From Ancylobacter sp. Lp-2 (lineage in GTDB: Bacteria; Pseudomonadota; Alphaproteobacteria; Rhizobiales; Xanthobacteraceae): 59,589 bases of DNA. Of the stretch, positions 16,208-24,755 are shown one piece after another. Every line of letters starts with the position of its first letter. The stretch's first letter is position 1. The stretch lies in contig NZ_JAJALI010000002.1 of assembly GCF_020523795.1 (NCBI RefSeq), forward strand, positions 1 to 59,589. The letters run 5' to 3'. The notes below the pieces were generated by a model that was given only the letters and a program-made list of their open reading frames with translations, was not told where the DNA came from and did no database searches. Position numbers and translations under genes: made by a program.

Positions 16208-17587
16208 ATGAACGTCCTGGCGCGGGGCACCAATCTCCCCGGCAATTCGGCTCTGCTGCCGTTCTCCAACCTGCAGAAGCTGCGGGAGGAGCGCCCGCTG
16301 ATGTTCGTGCGGGGTCAGGGCATCTACACCTTCGACGAGCAGGGCAAGGACTACATCGAGGCGGTCTCGACCTTCTATTGCGTCAATCTCGGCTTCAGCG
16401 ACGAGGAGCTGATCGAGGCGGCGGTCGAGCAGCTGCGCGCCCTGCCGATGTATCCGTCGGGCATTCACCGGACGGTGCCGGTGGTGCTGGAGCTGGCCGA
16501 GCGGCTGGCAGCGGTCGCCCCGGTGCGCGGCGGCCATGTGATGTTCGCCACCACCGGCTCGGAAGCGAACGACCAGCTGGTCAAGTTCACCTGGTACGCC
16601 AACCGCGTCGCCGGCGAACCGAAGCGCCGCAAGATCATCTCGCGCCGCGCCAGCTATCACGGCGGCACCATCGCCACCACGGCGCTGGGCGGCAGCGCCG
16701 GGCTGCAGGAGGCGTTCGGCATCCCGACCGGCGACAGCCTGTTCGTCTCGCATCCGACCTGGCCGATCGGCGCGCTGCCGGGCGAGACCGAGGTCGCCTA
16801 CGCCGATCGCCTGGTCGAGGAGCTGCGGCAGACCATCGAGGACGCCGGGCCGGAGACCGTCGCTGCCTTCATCGCCGAGCCGGTTTCGGTGTCGTCGGGC
16901 ATGTTCCCGCCGCCGGTCGGTTACTTCGCCAAGATCAAGGCGCTGCTGGATGGCTACGGCATCCGCCTCTATGCCGACGAGGTGGTGACCGGCTTCGGTC
17001 GCACCGGCAAGATGTGGGGCAGTGAGACGCTCGGCATCGAGCCCGATTGCATCAGCTGCGCCAAGGGACTGTCCGGCGCCTATCAGCCGATCTCGGCGGT
17101 GGTGATGTCGGACGATTTCTATCGTCATCTCGAGGAGGGCGCCAACGCGGCCGGCATCTTCAACCATGGCGGCACCTATGGCGGCCATCCGGTGTCCGCC
17201 GCCGTGGCCCTCAAGGTGCTCGACATCTATGAGCGGCGCAACATTCTCGGCCATGTGCAGTCGGTGATGCCGGCCTGGCAGAAGGCGCTGGCGAGCCTTG
17301 AGGACCACCCGCTGGTCACCGCCACCCGCTGCTTCGGCATGGCCGGCGCCGTGCAGATCGCACTACCGGGCGAGGGCGGCCCGGCCGCCGCCTCGCCCTC
17401 GCTGGCGCCGGGCGGGCTCAGCCAGCAACTCTATATGGCCGGTCTGGCGGCCGGCGTGGTGGTGCGTCCGCTGCAGGGCTGCGTGGTGCTGTCGCCGCCG
17501 CTGATCATCACCGAAGCGGAGATCGGCGAGCTGGCCCGCCGCCTGCGCCTTGCCCTCGACGCGACGCTCGCCGCGCTGCCGCGCTGA
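16208..17587 (+). CDS. Class III (fold type I) omega-aminotransferase
   Basis: PLP-dependent transfer of an amino group from an omega-amino acid or amine, typically to pyruvate. The 459 residues show VMFATTGSEANDQLVKF, the PLP-stacking RRASYHGGTIATTAL (Tyr about 150, His about 151), LYADEVVTGFGRTG with Asp about 257 binding the pyridine nitrogen, and the Schiff-base Lys about 286 in CAKGLSGAYQPISAVV. Length and motifs fit beta-alanine/taurine/omega-amine:pyruvate transaminases; the substrate cannot be read from sequence. A TGTGATCACA palindrome sits 20 bp upstream. The EamA transporter follows after 62 bp, probably in one operon. Confidence 0.93.
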   Translation: MNVLARGTNLPGNSALLPFSNLQKLREERPLMFVRGQGIYTFDEQGKDYIEAVSTFYCVNLGFSDEELIEAAVEQLRALPMYPSGIHRTVPVVLELAERLAAVAPVRGGHVMFATTGSEANDQLVKFTWYANRVAGEPKRRKIISRRASYHGGTIATTALGGSAGLQEAFGIPTGDSLFVSHPTWPIGALPGETEVAYADRLVEELRQTIEDAGPETVAAFIAEPVSVSSGMFPPPVGYFAKIKALLDGYGIRLYADEVVTGFGRTGKMWGSETLGIEPDCISCAKGLSGAYQPISAVVMSDDFYRHLEEGANAAGIFNHGGTYGGHPVSAAVALKVLDIYERRNILGHVQSVMPAWQKALASLEDHPLVTATRCFGMAGAVQIALPGEGGPAAASPSLAPGGLSQQLYMAGLAAGVVVRPLQGCVVLSPPLIITEAEIGELARRLRLALDATLAALPR

Positions 17588-17649
17588 ACCGCCGTCATCC
17601 GCGCCTGCCAAGGGGGCGGCGATGGTCGCCCCCGGGTCCGAGTTCCGAC

Positions 17650-18510
17650 ATGTCCCTGACCGACAAGCTTCTGGCCGCGGCGGTGGTCGCCTGCTGGTCC
17701 GCCAATCTCGTGCTGGTGAAGCTCGGGGTGGCGGAAATTCCGCCGCTCCTGATGAGCCTGCTTCGCTTCATGCTCGTGGCGGCGCTGCTGGTACCGTTCC
17801 GGCCCATCTCGCGCCAGCAGCTGCCATGGATCCTGCTGGTGTCCATCACCTTCGGCGCCATGCATTTCGGCTTTCTCTTCATAGCCCTCGGCCTCACGGA
17901 GGCCGGCACCAGCGCGGTGCTGGTGCAACTCGGCGCGCCGATCGCCAGCCTGCTCGCCTGCCTGGTCTTTCGCGAGCCGCTTGGCGTCGTGCGCGCGGCG
18001 GGGCTCTTCATGACGGTCGTCGGCGTGGTGGTGCTGGCGCTCGGTCCCACCTTTCCTGGTCCGCTGGTGCTCGGCCTGCTGGTCGCCAGTGCCATCGGCT
18101 GGGCGATCACCAATCTGGTGGTGAAGCTGATGCCGCCCATCGACGCGATGGCGCTGACGGGCTGGTCGGCGCTGTTCGCCATTCCGCAAATGGCGCTCGC
18201 CACCGCGCTGTTCGAGGATCACGCCTGGGCCAGTCTTTCTGGCGCCGGCTGGCACGGCTGGATCGCTGTTGTCTACAGCGCGCTGATCTCCTCGGTGCTG
18301 GCCTATGGCATCTGGTACCGGCTCCTGGCGCGCAACGCTGTGAATGCCGTCGTGCCCTATTCCATGCTGAATCCGGTATTCGCCATCGGCCTCGGCGCCC
18401 TCGTCTTCGGCGAGACCGTGCCGGCGTTGAAGCTGGTCGGTACGTTACTCATCCTCTCCGGCGTGGTGCTCGTGCTGTTGCCACGCCGAATCGCCGTCGA
18501 TGCCGGCTGA
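17650..18510 (+). CDS. EamA/DMT-superfamily transporter
   Basis: Ten-helix drug/metabolite transporter of 286 residues with two internally repeated EamA domains. The first half contains LTEAGTSAVLVQLGAPIASLLACLVFREPLG; the second contains YSMLNPVFAIGLGALVFGETVPALKLVGTLLILSGV. Members of this group export amino acids, amines or metabolites. It follows the class III transaminase with no obvious terminator, suggesting that it exports a product or toxic intermediate of the transamination module. The direction and substrate are inferred. Confidence 0.9.
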   Translation: MSLTDKLLAAAVVACWSANLVLVKLGVAEIPPLLMSLLRFMLVAALLVPFRPISRQQLPWILLVSITFGAMHFGFLFIALGLTEAGTSAVLVQLGAPIASLLACLVFREPLGVVRAAGLFMTVVGVVVLALGPTFPGPLVLGLLVASAIGWAITNLVVKLMPPIDAMALTGWSALFAIPQMALATALFEDHAWASLSGAGWHGWIAVVYSALISSVLAYGIWYRLLARNAVNAVVPYSMLNPVFAIGLGALVFGETVPALKLVGTLLILSGVVLVLLPRRIAVDAG

Positions 18511-18622
18511 TGAGGATAACGGAGCGATGGGACCTCTCTTAGTGGCAGTCTGCGAATAGCGGCGAATACGCCGCCGCATCGCGAACCTTCGGCGTGCTGA
18601 CGGAGCTCGACCGCCAACTCGT

Positions 18623-19372
18623 TCAGGGCATTACGGTGCCGCAGTTCGGGTCGAGGGTCTGGCCCGTGAAGGCATCTCCATCGGCGGAAGCGAGAAACAC
18701 CACCGAGCGGCCGACATCGCGCGGATGCCCCCAGCGCTTGAGCGGGATCTTCTCGCGTACCGCGTCCGTGTATTCCGGCCCGGCGCGGAAGCGGCCGGTA
18801 GCCGTCGGCCCCGGCGCCACGCAGTTGACGGTGATCTCGGGGGCCAGCGCGAGGGCGAGCGACTTCGACATTGCGATCACCCCCGCCTTGGCCGCCGCGT
18901 AGTGCGGCAGATGCGGGTCGCCGATATAGGCCTGCTCGGAGGCGATGTTGACGATGCGCCCGCCGCCGCGCGCCCGCAGATGCGGGATCGCCGCCTGCGC
19001 GAGGAAGAACGGACCGCGCAGGTTCAAGTCCAGCATCTCGTCGTAATCCGCCTCGGTGATGTCGAGCAGCGGCTTGTGGCGCGAATAGCCGGCATTGTTT
19101 ACCAGGAGGTCGAGACCCCCCAGCGCCCGCACGGCCTCTTCCATGAGGCGCCGGCAGTCGGCGACCACCGAAACATCCCCCGCCACCGGAAAGGCGCGCC
19201 GGCCCAGCCGCTCGATCTCACCGACGACCTCGAGACTTTCCTCCGGCCGGTTGAAGTCGGCGACGGCGACATCGGCACCTTCCTCCGCGAGGCAGATGGC
19301 GATCGCCCGGCCGATGCTTTCGCGGCGTCCGGCGCCGGTCACCAGCGCGAGCTTTCCCTCAAGCCGTCCCAT
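18623..19372 (-). CDS. Short-chain dehydrogenase/reductase
   Basis: NAD(P)-dependent oxidoreductase of 249 residues. The cofactor motif is VTGAGRRESIGRAIA, followed by an acidic ADFNRPEE after beta-2 (hinting at NAD preference), NNAG at about 92-95, and catalytic Ser about 145, Tyr about 158 and Lys about 162 (HYAAAKAG). The C-terminus TGQTLDPNCGTVMP is that of 3-oxoacyl-ACP-reductase-like SDRs. GGAGG precedes the ATG. It is the third gene of a minus-strand operon after the amidohydrolase and the racemase-family enzyme, so it probably reduces or oxidises a hydroxy/keto intermediate from them. Confidence 0.93.
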   Translation of the reverse strand: MGRLEGKLALVTGAGRRESIGRAIAICLAEEGADVAVADFNRPEESLEVVGEIERLGRRAFPVAGDVSVVADCRRLMEEAVRALGGLDLLVNNAGYSRHKPLLDITEADYDEMLDLNLRGPFFLAQAAIPHLRARGGGRIVNIASEQAYIGDPHLPHYAAAKAGVIAMSKSLALALAPEITVNCVAPGPTATGRFRAGPEYTDAVREKIPLKRWGHPRDVGRSVVFLASADGDAFTGQTLDPNCGTVMP

Positions 19373-19392
19373 CGATCATCCTCCAAGCTGCG

Positions 19393-20163
19393 TTACGACG
19401 CAGTGCCGCCAATCGCCGCCGGCTTCAGGGCGAAAGGTCCGCCCCAGCGGGTCAGCCCGGCCGGATCCTGTCCTGCCAGCACGAGGCATTTCCACAAAGT
19501 GACCGAAATGGAGTCCAGCACGGCGATGCGGAGCTCGCGCTCGAGCGTCGGCGCGATCGCCGAGCCCTTGAGATTGGTACAGACGATGGCGACGACGTCG
19601 CAGCCTTCCCGCGCCACCTCGCGCGCCATGCGGGCGATCTCGTCCTCGTCGACCTCGCCGAAGGCAAAATTGTCGCTGAGGTCGAGGTGGCGCTCCGCCG
19701 TGACGGCAAAGCCGGCTGCTCCCCAGTTCGCCTGGATCCGCGCCTGCACATCGGCGGTGTAGGGCGTGACCAGCCCGATGCGGCGGAAGCCGCCGAGGCG
19801 GAACAGGTCGCGGAAGGCGAGCACCGCCGTGCAAGCCTCGATGCCGGTGCGCTCCCGGATCGCCGCGCACAGCGCCTCGTCGCGCTCGAAACCGAGCCAG
19901 GCGGCGGAGGTGCCGTTCCAACCGATGACGTCGACCTTGGCGTCGGCCAGCAGGTCGGCGGCGGCGAGAATGCCCTCGGGGGCGAACTGGCCGAGGGCGG
20001 CCGGGGACAGGCCGATCTCGGTGACGCGAAAGCGTGAGAAATGCGCGCTCGCATTGTCGAGGTCGGCGAGCATGGCCGAGGTCAGCGGCTCCAGCACCGT
20101 GTTGGACGATGGTGTCAGCATGCCGAGCCGTGCGACGGGGCTCAGGGGAGAAGGTGTTGTCAC
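19393..20163 (-). CDS. Asp/Glu racemase-superfamily enzyme (maleate isomerase/arylmalonate decarboxylase-like)
   Basis: The 256 residues start at GTG 20163, overlapping the amidohydrolase stop (GTGA). The family opening GMLTPSSNTVLEP, the middle block VDVIGWNGTSAAWLG, GLVTPYTADVQ and VAIVCTNLKGSAIAP are visible. Racemases and maleate isomerases of this superfamily use two cysteines. Here the first site reads G-T-S (Gly about 84) while the second Cys (about 195) is kept, the pattern known from arylmalonate decarboxylase. Possible roles are decarboxylation, maleate-type isomerisation or a hydantoin-racemase-like reaction. A Cys near 111 (EACTAV) could complicate this reading. The long upstream extension of the frame is a shadow of the amidohydrolase gene. 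Confidence 0.87.
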   Translation of the reverse strand: MTTPSPLSPVARLGMLTPSSNTVLEPLTSAMLADLDNASAHFSRFRVTEIGLSPAALGQFAPEGILAAADLLADAKVDVIGWNGTSAAWLGFERDEALCAAIRERTGIEACTAVLAFRDLFRLGGFRRIGLVTPYTADVQARIQANWGAAGFAVTAERHLDLSDNFAFGEVDEDEIARMAREVAREGCDVVAIVCTNLKGSAIAPTLERELRIAVLDSISVTLWKCLVLAGQDPAGLTRWGGPFALKPAAIGGTAS

Positions 20164-21662
20164 GACAGTCTCGCTGGGAAGGTCGAAGCATCGATCGGAT
20201 GGCAGGCGCAGCGCGCCCGGATGCGCCGGAGGGCGGGCTCCATGCGGGCCACTTCGGCCTCGGCACGGTCGTAGAACGGCGCGAGCGAACGGAATTCCTC
20301 GCGCGCCTCGGCGAGCAGGGCGGGCTCGTCGAGGCGGGTCAGCCTTCCCCCGCGCATGACGATCGCGCCGTCGACCACGACCGTGTCGATGGATTGGCCG
20401 CGCTCGGCGTGAACCAGTTGCTGGAGCAGGTTGTTGGCTGGTGTGAAGCCGACGCCGTCGAGACGGTACAGGACGAGGTCGGCCGTGGCACCGACCTCGA
20501 CTGTCCCGAGATCCTCGCCGCGGCCGAGCGCGATGGCCCCGCCGCGTGTCGCCGCCCGCCAGGCCTCCTCGGCACCGACCCAGTCTTCGGGTTCCTCGCC
20601 GCGCAGGGTGTGCAGTGCGGTGGCCAGTCCGACCGAATTGAGCATGTTGGCGGTATCGGTGGAGGCGCAGCCGTCGGTGGCGAGGCTGACATTGACGCCG
20701 GCATCGAGGAGGGCACGCAGGGGGGCGATGCCGGAGCCGAGGCGCAGATTGCTCCACGGATTGTGCTGCACGGTGGCGCCGCTGCGCGCGATCAGCTCGA
20801 TATCGCGCGGCATCAGCCACACGCAGTGGATCAGCGTCGTCTTCGGCCGCAGCAGGCCGAGGCGGTCGAGATACTCGACATAGGTGCAGCCGTGCTCCAA
20901 CTGCGCGGTGACCACCTGCAACCGGGTCTCCTGCACGTGGATGATCAGCGGCAGGTCGTGGCGGTTGGCGAGCTCGCGGCAGCGCCGCAGGAACGCTTCC
21001 GAGCAGCGCTGCGGCGCCGACGGCGCGACGACGAAGCCGACGCGGGAACGCGCCGGGTGCCGCTCGGCCGCCAGTTGCTCGGCCAGCGCGAGCAGGTCCT
21101 CGCCCGAAGCGCGGGGCGCGGCGCGCAGCTCGTCGAGGAGGGCGAGCTCGAATTCCTCCTGCACGAAGGGCAGCGCCTCGAAGAAGGGCTTGTCCATCAT
21201 GCTCAGCCCGACGAGGGCGCGGATGCCGATATCCTCGTAAGCCTGGTGAACCGCCGCCAGATGCTCGCGGTTCAATGCCGCCCCGAGATTGAGATCGTCG
21301 ACGAGGGTGGTGGCGCCCGACCGCAACGTCTCGATGGCGCCGATCAGCGTGCGCAGATAGACCTGCCGCGCGGTGAGCGGGACGGGCTGCGGCGGTCGCA
21401 CGAAATTCATCCACAGTTCCAGCGGCAGGTTGCGGAAGCGCCCCTTCTGGAAATGCTCGTGCGAATGGACGTGGCCGTTGATCATGCCGGGCGCGAGCAG
21501 CCCGCCAGCGCCGTCCACGAGATTGCCGCCATAGTGGCCAGGATCCAGGCTGCCGGCCGGGCCGATGGCGGCGATGCGCCCGGCTGCCACGGCGAGGTCG
21601 GCAGGCTCACTGACGCTGCTGTCCCCGAGAATCCGGCAGTTCTGGATGAGAAACGGGTTCAA
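20160..21662 (-). CDS. Metal-dependent amidohydrolase (SsnA/AtzA/MTA-SAH deaminase-like)
   Basis: TIM-barrel hydrolase/deaminase of about 500 residues acting on a C-N bond, often of an N-heterocycle or guanidino/amidino compound. Motifs: the HxH metal site in NGHVHSHEHF (His about 64 and 66), LIIHVQETRLQ, LIHCVWLMPRDIELIARSG, VQHNPWSNLRLGSGIAPL and the Asp of SLATDGCAS. An N-terminal composite beta-sandwich (FLIQNCRILGDSS) and C-terminal return (GATADLVLYRLDGVGF) match the SsnA/TrzA/AtzA group. TTG 21662 preceded by AGGTGG is the best start; ATG 21710 would add 16 residues. It is first in the operon and divergent from a GntR regulator. The substrate is unknown. Confidence 0.88.
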   Translation of the reverse strand: MNPFLIQNCRILGDSSVSEPADLAVAAGRIAAIGPAGSLDPGHYGGNLVDGAGGLLAPGMINGHVHSHEHFQKGRFRNLPLELWMNFVRPPQPVPLTARQVYLRTLIGAIETLRSGATTLVDDLNLGAALNREHLAAVHQAYEDIGIRALVGLSMMDKPFFEALPFVQEEFELALLDELRAAPRASGEDLLALAEQLAAERHPARSRVGFVVAPSAPQRCSEAFLRRCRELANRHDLPLIIHVQETRLQVVTAQLEHGCTYVEYLDRLGLLRPKTTLIHCVWLMPRDIELIARSGATVQHNPWSNLRLGSGIAPLRALLDAGVNVSLATDGCASTDTANMLNSVGLATALHTLRGEEPEDWVGAEEAWRAATRGGAIALGRGEDLGTVEVGATADLVLYRLDGVGFTPANNLLQQLVHAERGQSIDTVVVDGAIVMRGGRLTRLDEPALLAEAREEFRSLAPFYDRAEAEVARMEPALRRIRARCACHPIDASTFPARLS

Positions 21663-21898
21663 TCGTGGCCACCTGCTGTCCCCAAGAGGCTTAGTCCCGA
21701 GGCGTCGCAACTGTCAATATTGAATGCAATCTATGTGTGTTGAATTCATATGCATGATATCGAATTTTGTTCAAAAATCATGCACGCAAAATCAATGAGA
21801 TGGAGGCAAGTGGCGGGAGTGGTAGACGAAACAATGGTAGCATGTATTTTCCTGCCAGAGATTCGAGCAGCCCTTCCCCTTCAGAGGTAACTTCGCCG
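21663..21898. promoter_or_regulatory. AT-rich divergent control region with inverted repeat
   Basis: Strikingly AT-rich compared with its surroundings. GCATGAT (21752-21758) and its complement (21777-21783) form a perfect inverted repeat with an 18-base spacer; TTGAATTCATATGCATGA just before it is partly self-complementary. This is the likely promoter/operator zone for the amidohydrolase operon (-) and the GntR gene (+). Confidence 0.5.
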
Positions 21899-22585
21899 AT
21901 GGCCACGCTTCTGAATCGCCGGGATCCGGGACAGGGCAGCGCTTCCGAGCGCTCTCCGCTCCATGATGATGTCGTTGATCAGCTGCGGCAGATGATCATC
22001 CGTTGCGAACTCGTGCCGGGCGAGAGGTTTACCGAGCAGAAACTGGTCGAGAAGTTCGGCGTCTCGCGCACGCCGCTGCGCGAAGCCTTGAAGATCCTGG
22101 CATCCGAAGGGCTGGTGGAGATGCGCCCGCATCGGGGCAGCTCGGTGTCTCCCATTTCCATCGAGGAGATATCGGAGACTTTCGCCGTGCTCGGGACGCT
22201 GGAGGAAATGGCCGGCCCGCTGGTCTGCGATCGGGTCTCGAATGTCGATATTGCAAGGCTCGAGCGCATCAAGGACGAGATGAGCAGCAAGCGCGACGCG
22301 ACCGATCGCAACAGCTATTTCGAGCTCAACGTCGCCTTCCATCAGTCGATGATCGCGCTCAGCGGCAATGCGGTGCTGTCCGCCACCTATAACCAGCTGT
22401 TCGGCAAGCTTCAGCGCGCCCGCTATCTGGTGAATGACGACCAGAACCGCTGGAGCGAGTCCGCGCGCGAGCACTCCTGGATCATGGAAGCGCTGCGCCA
22501 GCGCGACGGCGCCGAACTCTCCAAGCGGTTGAGGGAGCACAATTCCCGCACCGCGCAGGCCGTGCTCGACAAGCTGCGCGGCTGA
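21899..22585 (+). CDS. GntR-family (FCD) transcriptional regulator
   Basis: 228-residue regulator. The winged helix (LHDDVVDQLRQMIIRCELVPGE, FTEQKLVEKFGVSRTPLREALKILASEGLVEMRPHRGS) is followed by an FCD domain (FAVLGTLEEMAGPLVCDRV, ELNVAFHQSMIALSGN with the metal-binding His, and EHSWIMEALRQRDGAEL). ATG 21899 is preceded by AGAGG; a longer version from ATG 21767 or 21845 has a low-complexity tail and is less likely. It lies at the centre of the divergent catabolic cluster, so it most likely controls both the minus-strand hydrolase operon and the plus-strand dehydrogenase/transport operon. Confidence 0.9.
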   Translation: MATLLNRRDPGQGSASERSPLHDDVVDQLRQMIIRCELVPGERFTEQKLVEKFGVSRTPLREALKILASEGLVEMRPHRGSSVSPISIEEISETFAVLGTLEEMAGPLVCDRVSNVDIARLERIKDEMSSKRDATDRNSYFELNVAFHQSMIALSGNAVLSATYNQLFGKLQRARYLVNDDQNRWSESAREHSWIMEALRQRDGAELSKRLREHNSRTAQAVLDKLRG

Positions 22586-22760
22586 CCCGCCGCGCCGGAT
22601 CGGGCGGCGCTGGCATCCTCCTTGCTGAGAAGGGCAGGGCCCAGAGGCGGCGCGCCGGTCGCGTCCGTCCATGGCTCCCCGCCTGCATCGCCCTGCCTCT
22701 CGGGGCATGCCCCCGCATTCGGTGACGCGAGCGCCCCGTTGCCCGCGCGAAGGACGATCC

Positions 22761-23777
22761 ATGTCTCAGCCTATGTCTCAGCCGACGCCTAAGCCCTTGC
22801 ATCTTCATATTGATAACCGATCCGCGCTCGGCCCTGTCTTCCAGGCGACGCCCGAGCGCGTCGAGGCGGCGCTGGCCAAGCGCCCGGACCTGCGGGCGCA
22901 GCTGAACATCACCATCGGGACGGACGGGGCGGAGTTCAAGCGCGCCATGCAGACCGCCGACATCCTGTTCGGCTGGCAGTTCGACCGCGAGCTGATCGCG
23001 CGCGGCGAGGCGCCCCGGCTGCGCTGGGTCCACGCCCATGGCGCCGGCATCAACCATTTGCTGCCGCTCGATTGGCTGCCCAAGCGTGCCGTGCTGACCA
23101 ACAGCCGCGGCATCCACGCCGAAAAGGCCGACGAATACACGGTCATGGCGCTGCTGATGCTCAACAACCGCCTGCCGGAAAGCGCCACCCACCAGCGCGC
23201 CGCGCACTGGGAGCAGGTGTTCTCCTCCTCCATCGTCGGCAAGACCGTGTTGATCATCGGTGTCGGCCATATCGGTGCCGGCGCGGCGCGCTGGGCCAAG
23301 CGCTTCGGCCTGCATGTGGTGGGTATCCGCCGCAGCGGCCGGCGCCATCCGCACGTCCACGAAATGCACACGCCCGACGCGCTGCACGCCCTGCTGCCGC
23401 GGGCGGATTTCGTGCTGGTGACCGCGCCGCACACCGACGAGACCACCCACCTGATCGGCGCTGCCGAGCTCGCGCTGATGAAGGACGGCGCGGGGCTGGT
23501 GAACTATAGCCGCGCCAATCTCGTCGACTATGACGCGCTGCGCGCCGAGCTGGAGGCGGGACGGCTGAGCGCCGTGCTCGACGTCTTCGATCCCGAGCCG
23601 CTGCCGGCCTCCTCGCCGCTCTGGCAGACGCCCAACCTGATCATGACGCCGCATTGCTCGTCCGACGATACCGAGCTCTACACGCCGAAGACGCTCGATC
23701 TCGTGCTGCGCAACGTCGAGCGCTTCATCGCCGGCAAGCCGTTGCTGAACAAGGTCAATCCCGCCCGCCAGTATTGA
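22761..23777 (+). CDS. D-isomer-specific 2-hydroxyacid dehydrogenase
   Basis: NAD(P)-dependent interconversion of a D-2-hydroxyacid and a 2-oxoacid. About 338 residues from ATG 22761, preceded by GAAGGA. Substrate-domain motif LRWVHAHGAGINHLLPLDWL; Rossmann motif LIIGVGHIGAGAARWAKRFG; then VLVTAPHTDETTHLIG and the catalytic Arg/Glu/His set (SRANLVDYDAL, DVFDPEPLPASSPLW, MTPHCSSDD). It resembles the GhrA/CtBP-like branch rather than PGDH because it lacks a C-terminal ACT domain. It is separated from the downstream transporter by a hairpin. Confidence 0.92.
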   Translation: MSQPMSQPTPKPLHLHIDNRSALGPVFQATPERVEAALAKRPDLRAQLNITIGTDGAEFKRAMQTADILFGWQFDRELIARGEAPRLRWVHAHGAGINHLLPLDWLPKRAVLTNSRGIHAEKADEYTVMALLMLNNRLPESATHQRAAHWEQVFSSSIVGKTVLIIGVGHIGAGAARWAKRFGLHVVGIRRSGRRHPHVHEMHTPDALHALLPRADFVLVTAPHTDETTHLIGAAELALMKDGAGLVNYSRANLVDYDALRAELEAGRLSAVLDVFDPEPLPASSPLWQTPNLIMTPHCSSDDTELYTPKTLDLVLRNVERFIAGKPLLNKVNPARQY

Positions 23778-23793
23778 CGGACCGCTCTGGGGG

Positions 23794-23819
23794 AGGCGTT
23801 GAAATTTAATTCAGCGCCT
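23794..23819 (+). terminator. Hairpin downstream of 2-hydroxyacid dehydrogenase gene
   Basis: AGGCGTTGAA (23794-23803) pairs with TTCAGCGCCT (23810-23819), with one G-U pair and a 6-nt AT loop, 16 bases after the stop codon. The following T-run is weak. It would partly isolate the transporter operon, which has its own strong ribosome site. Confidence 0.45.
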
Positions 23820-23907
23820 TCCGTTTGGGGACAAGGCACACCTCTTGCATTCATTTCTGGCTGACGCAGGCGGCCCCGTCCAACCCCGCCCGCTGGAGGA
23901 TATACGG

Positions 23908-24747
23908 ATGACAGGTTTCAAGCTTCTGGCTCGTCGGTGGGTGCTCGCAGCGCTGGCGCTGACGGCCGCCGGAACGGTGGTCGGCACGCCCGCCCGTGCC
24001 GCCACGCTGGAGGAGATCAAGGCCCGGGGCTACATGGTCGTGGCCACCGAGGACGACTACAAGCCGTTCGAATTCCTCGAGGACGGCAAGCCGACCGGCT
24101 TCGACAACGAGCTGCTGGTCGAGCTGCGCAAGTTCGTTCCCTTCGAGATCCGCCAGGAGATCATTCCGTGGTCGGGCATCCTCGCCGGCGTCGCCAGCGG
24201 CAAGTACGACATGGCGCTGACCGCGGTGATCATCACCAAGCCGCGCATGGAAACGCTGGCCTTCACCACGCCGATCGCCGACGCGACGCATTTCTACGTC
24301 AAGCGCAAGGACGACGCCTCGATCAAGGAGATCAAGGACCTTGCCGGCAAGAAGGTCGGCGTGCAGACCGGCAGCGCCCAGCTCGACAAGCTGCCCGAGC
24401 TTCAGGTCATGCTCGACAAGACCGGCGGCAAGCTCGGCGAAGTGGTCCAGTACGGCTCCTATCCCGAGGCCTATCAGGATCTCGCCCTCGGGCGTCTCGA
24501 CTATGTGGTGAACACCATCATCAACCTGCGCTCGCTGGTGAAGGACAAGCCGGAGGTGTTCGAGCTCGGTCAGGCGGTCTCTGGCCGCACCGTTCCGGCC
24601 TGGGCGATCAAGAAGGGCAACACCGAGCTCGTCGAGCTGATCAACGCCTTCCTCGCCGAGCAGAAGAAGAACGGCAACCTCGCCAAGCTGCAGGAGAAAT
24701 GGTTCGGCCAGTCCTTCCCGGACCTGCCGGTTCACTTCGAGCCCTGA
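23908..24747 (+). CDS. Polar amino-acid ABC transporter substrate-binding protein
   Basis: Periplasmic binding protein of the SBP_bac_3 family, 279 residues from ATG 23908 behind a strong GGAGGA. Signal peptide through about ARAATLEEI. The mature start is YMVVATEDDYKPFEFLEDGKPTGFDNELL, the ligand pocket includes SGKYDMALTAVIITKPRMETLAF, and the C-terminus NLAKLQEKWFGQSFP is typical. It belongs to the only complete ABC system in this window (two permeases and an ATPase follow). Three tandem hairpin repeats lie between this gene and the permeases. The ligand is unknown, but by context it is related to the substrate of the amidohydrolase cluster. Confidence 0.93.
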   Translation: MTGFKLLARRWVLAALALTAAGTVVGTPARAATLEEIKARGYMVVATEDDYKPFEFLEDGKPTGFDNELLVELRKFVPFEIRQEIIPWSGILAGVASGKYDMALTAVIITKPRMETLAFTTPIADATHFYVKRKDDASIKEIKDLAGKKVGVQTGSAQLDKLPELQVMLDKTGGKLGEVVQYGSYPEAYQDLALGRLDYVVNTIINLRSLVKDKPEVFELGQAVSGRTVPAWAIKKGNTELVELINAFLAEQKKNGNLAKLQEKWFGQSFPDLPVHFEP

Positions 24748-24755
24748 CGTTCCCC

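Noticed and set aside
20164..21414. Long N-terminal extension of the racemase-family frame
   Set aside because: Lies entirely over the amidohydrolase gene in another frame; the GTG at 20163 with GTGA overlap is the sensible start.
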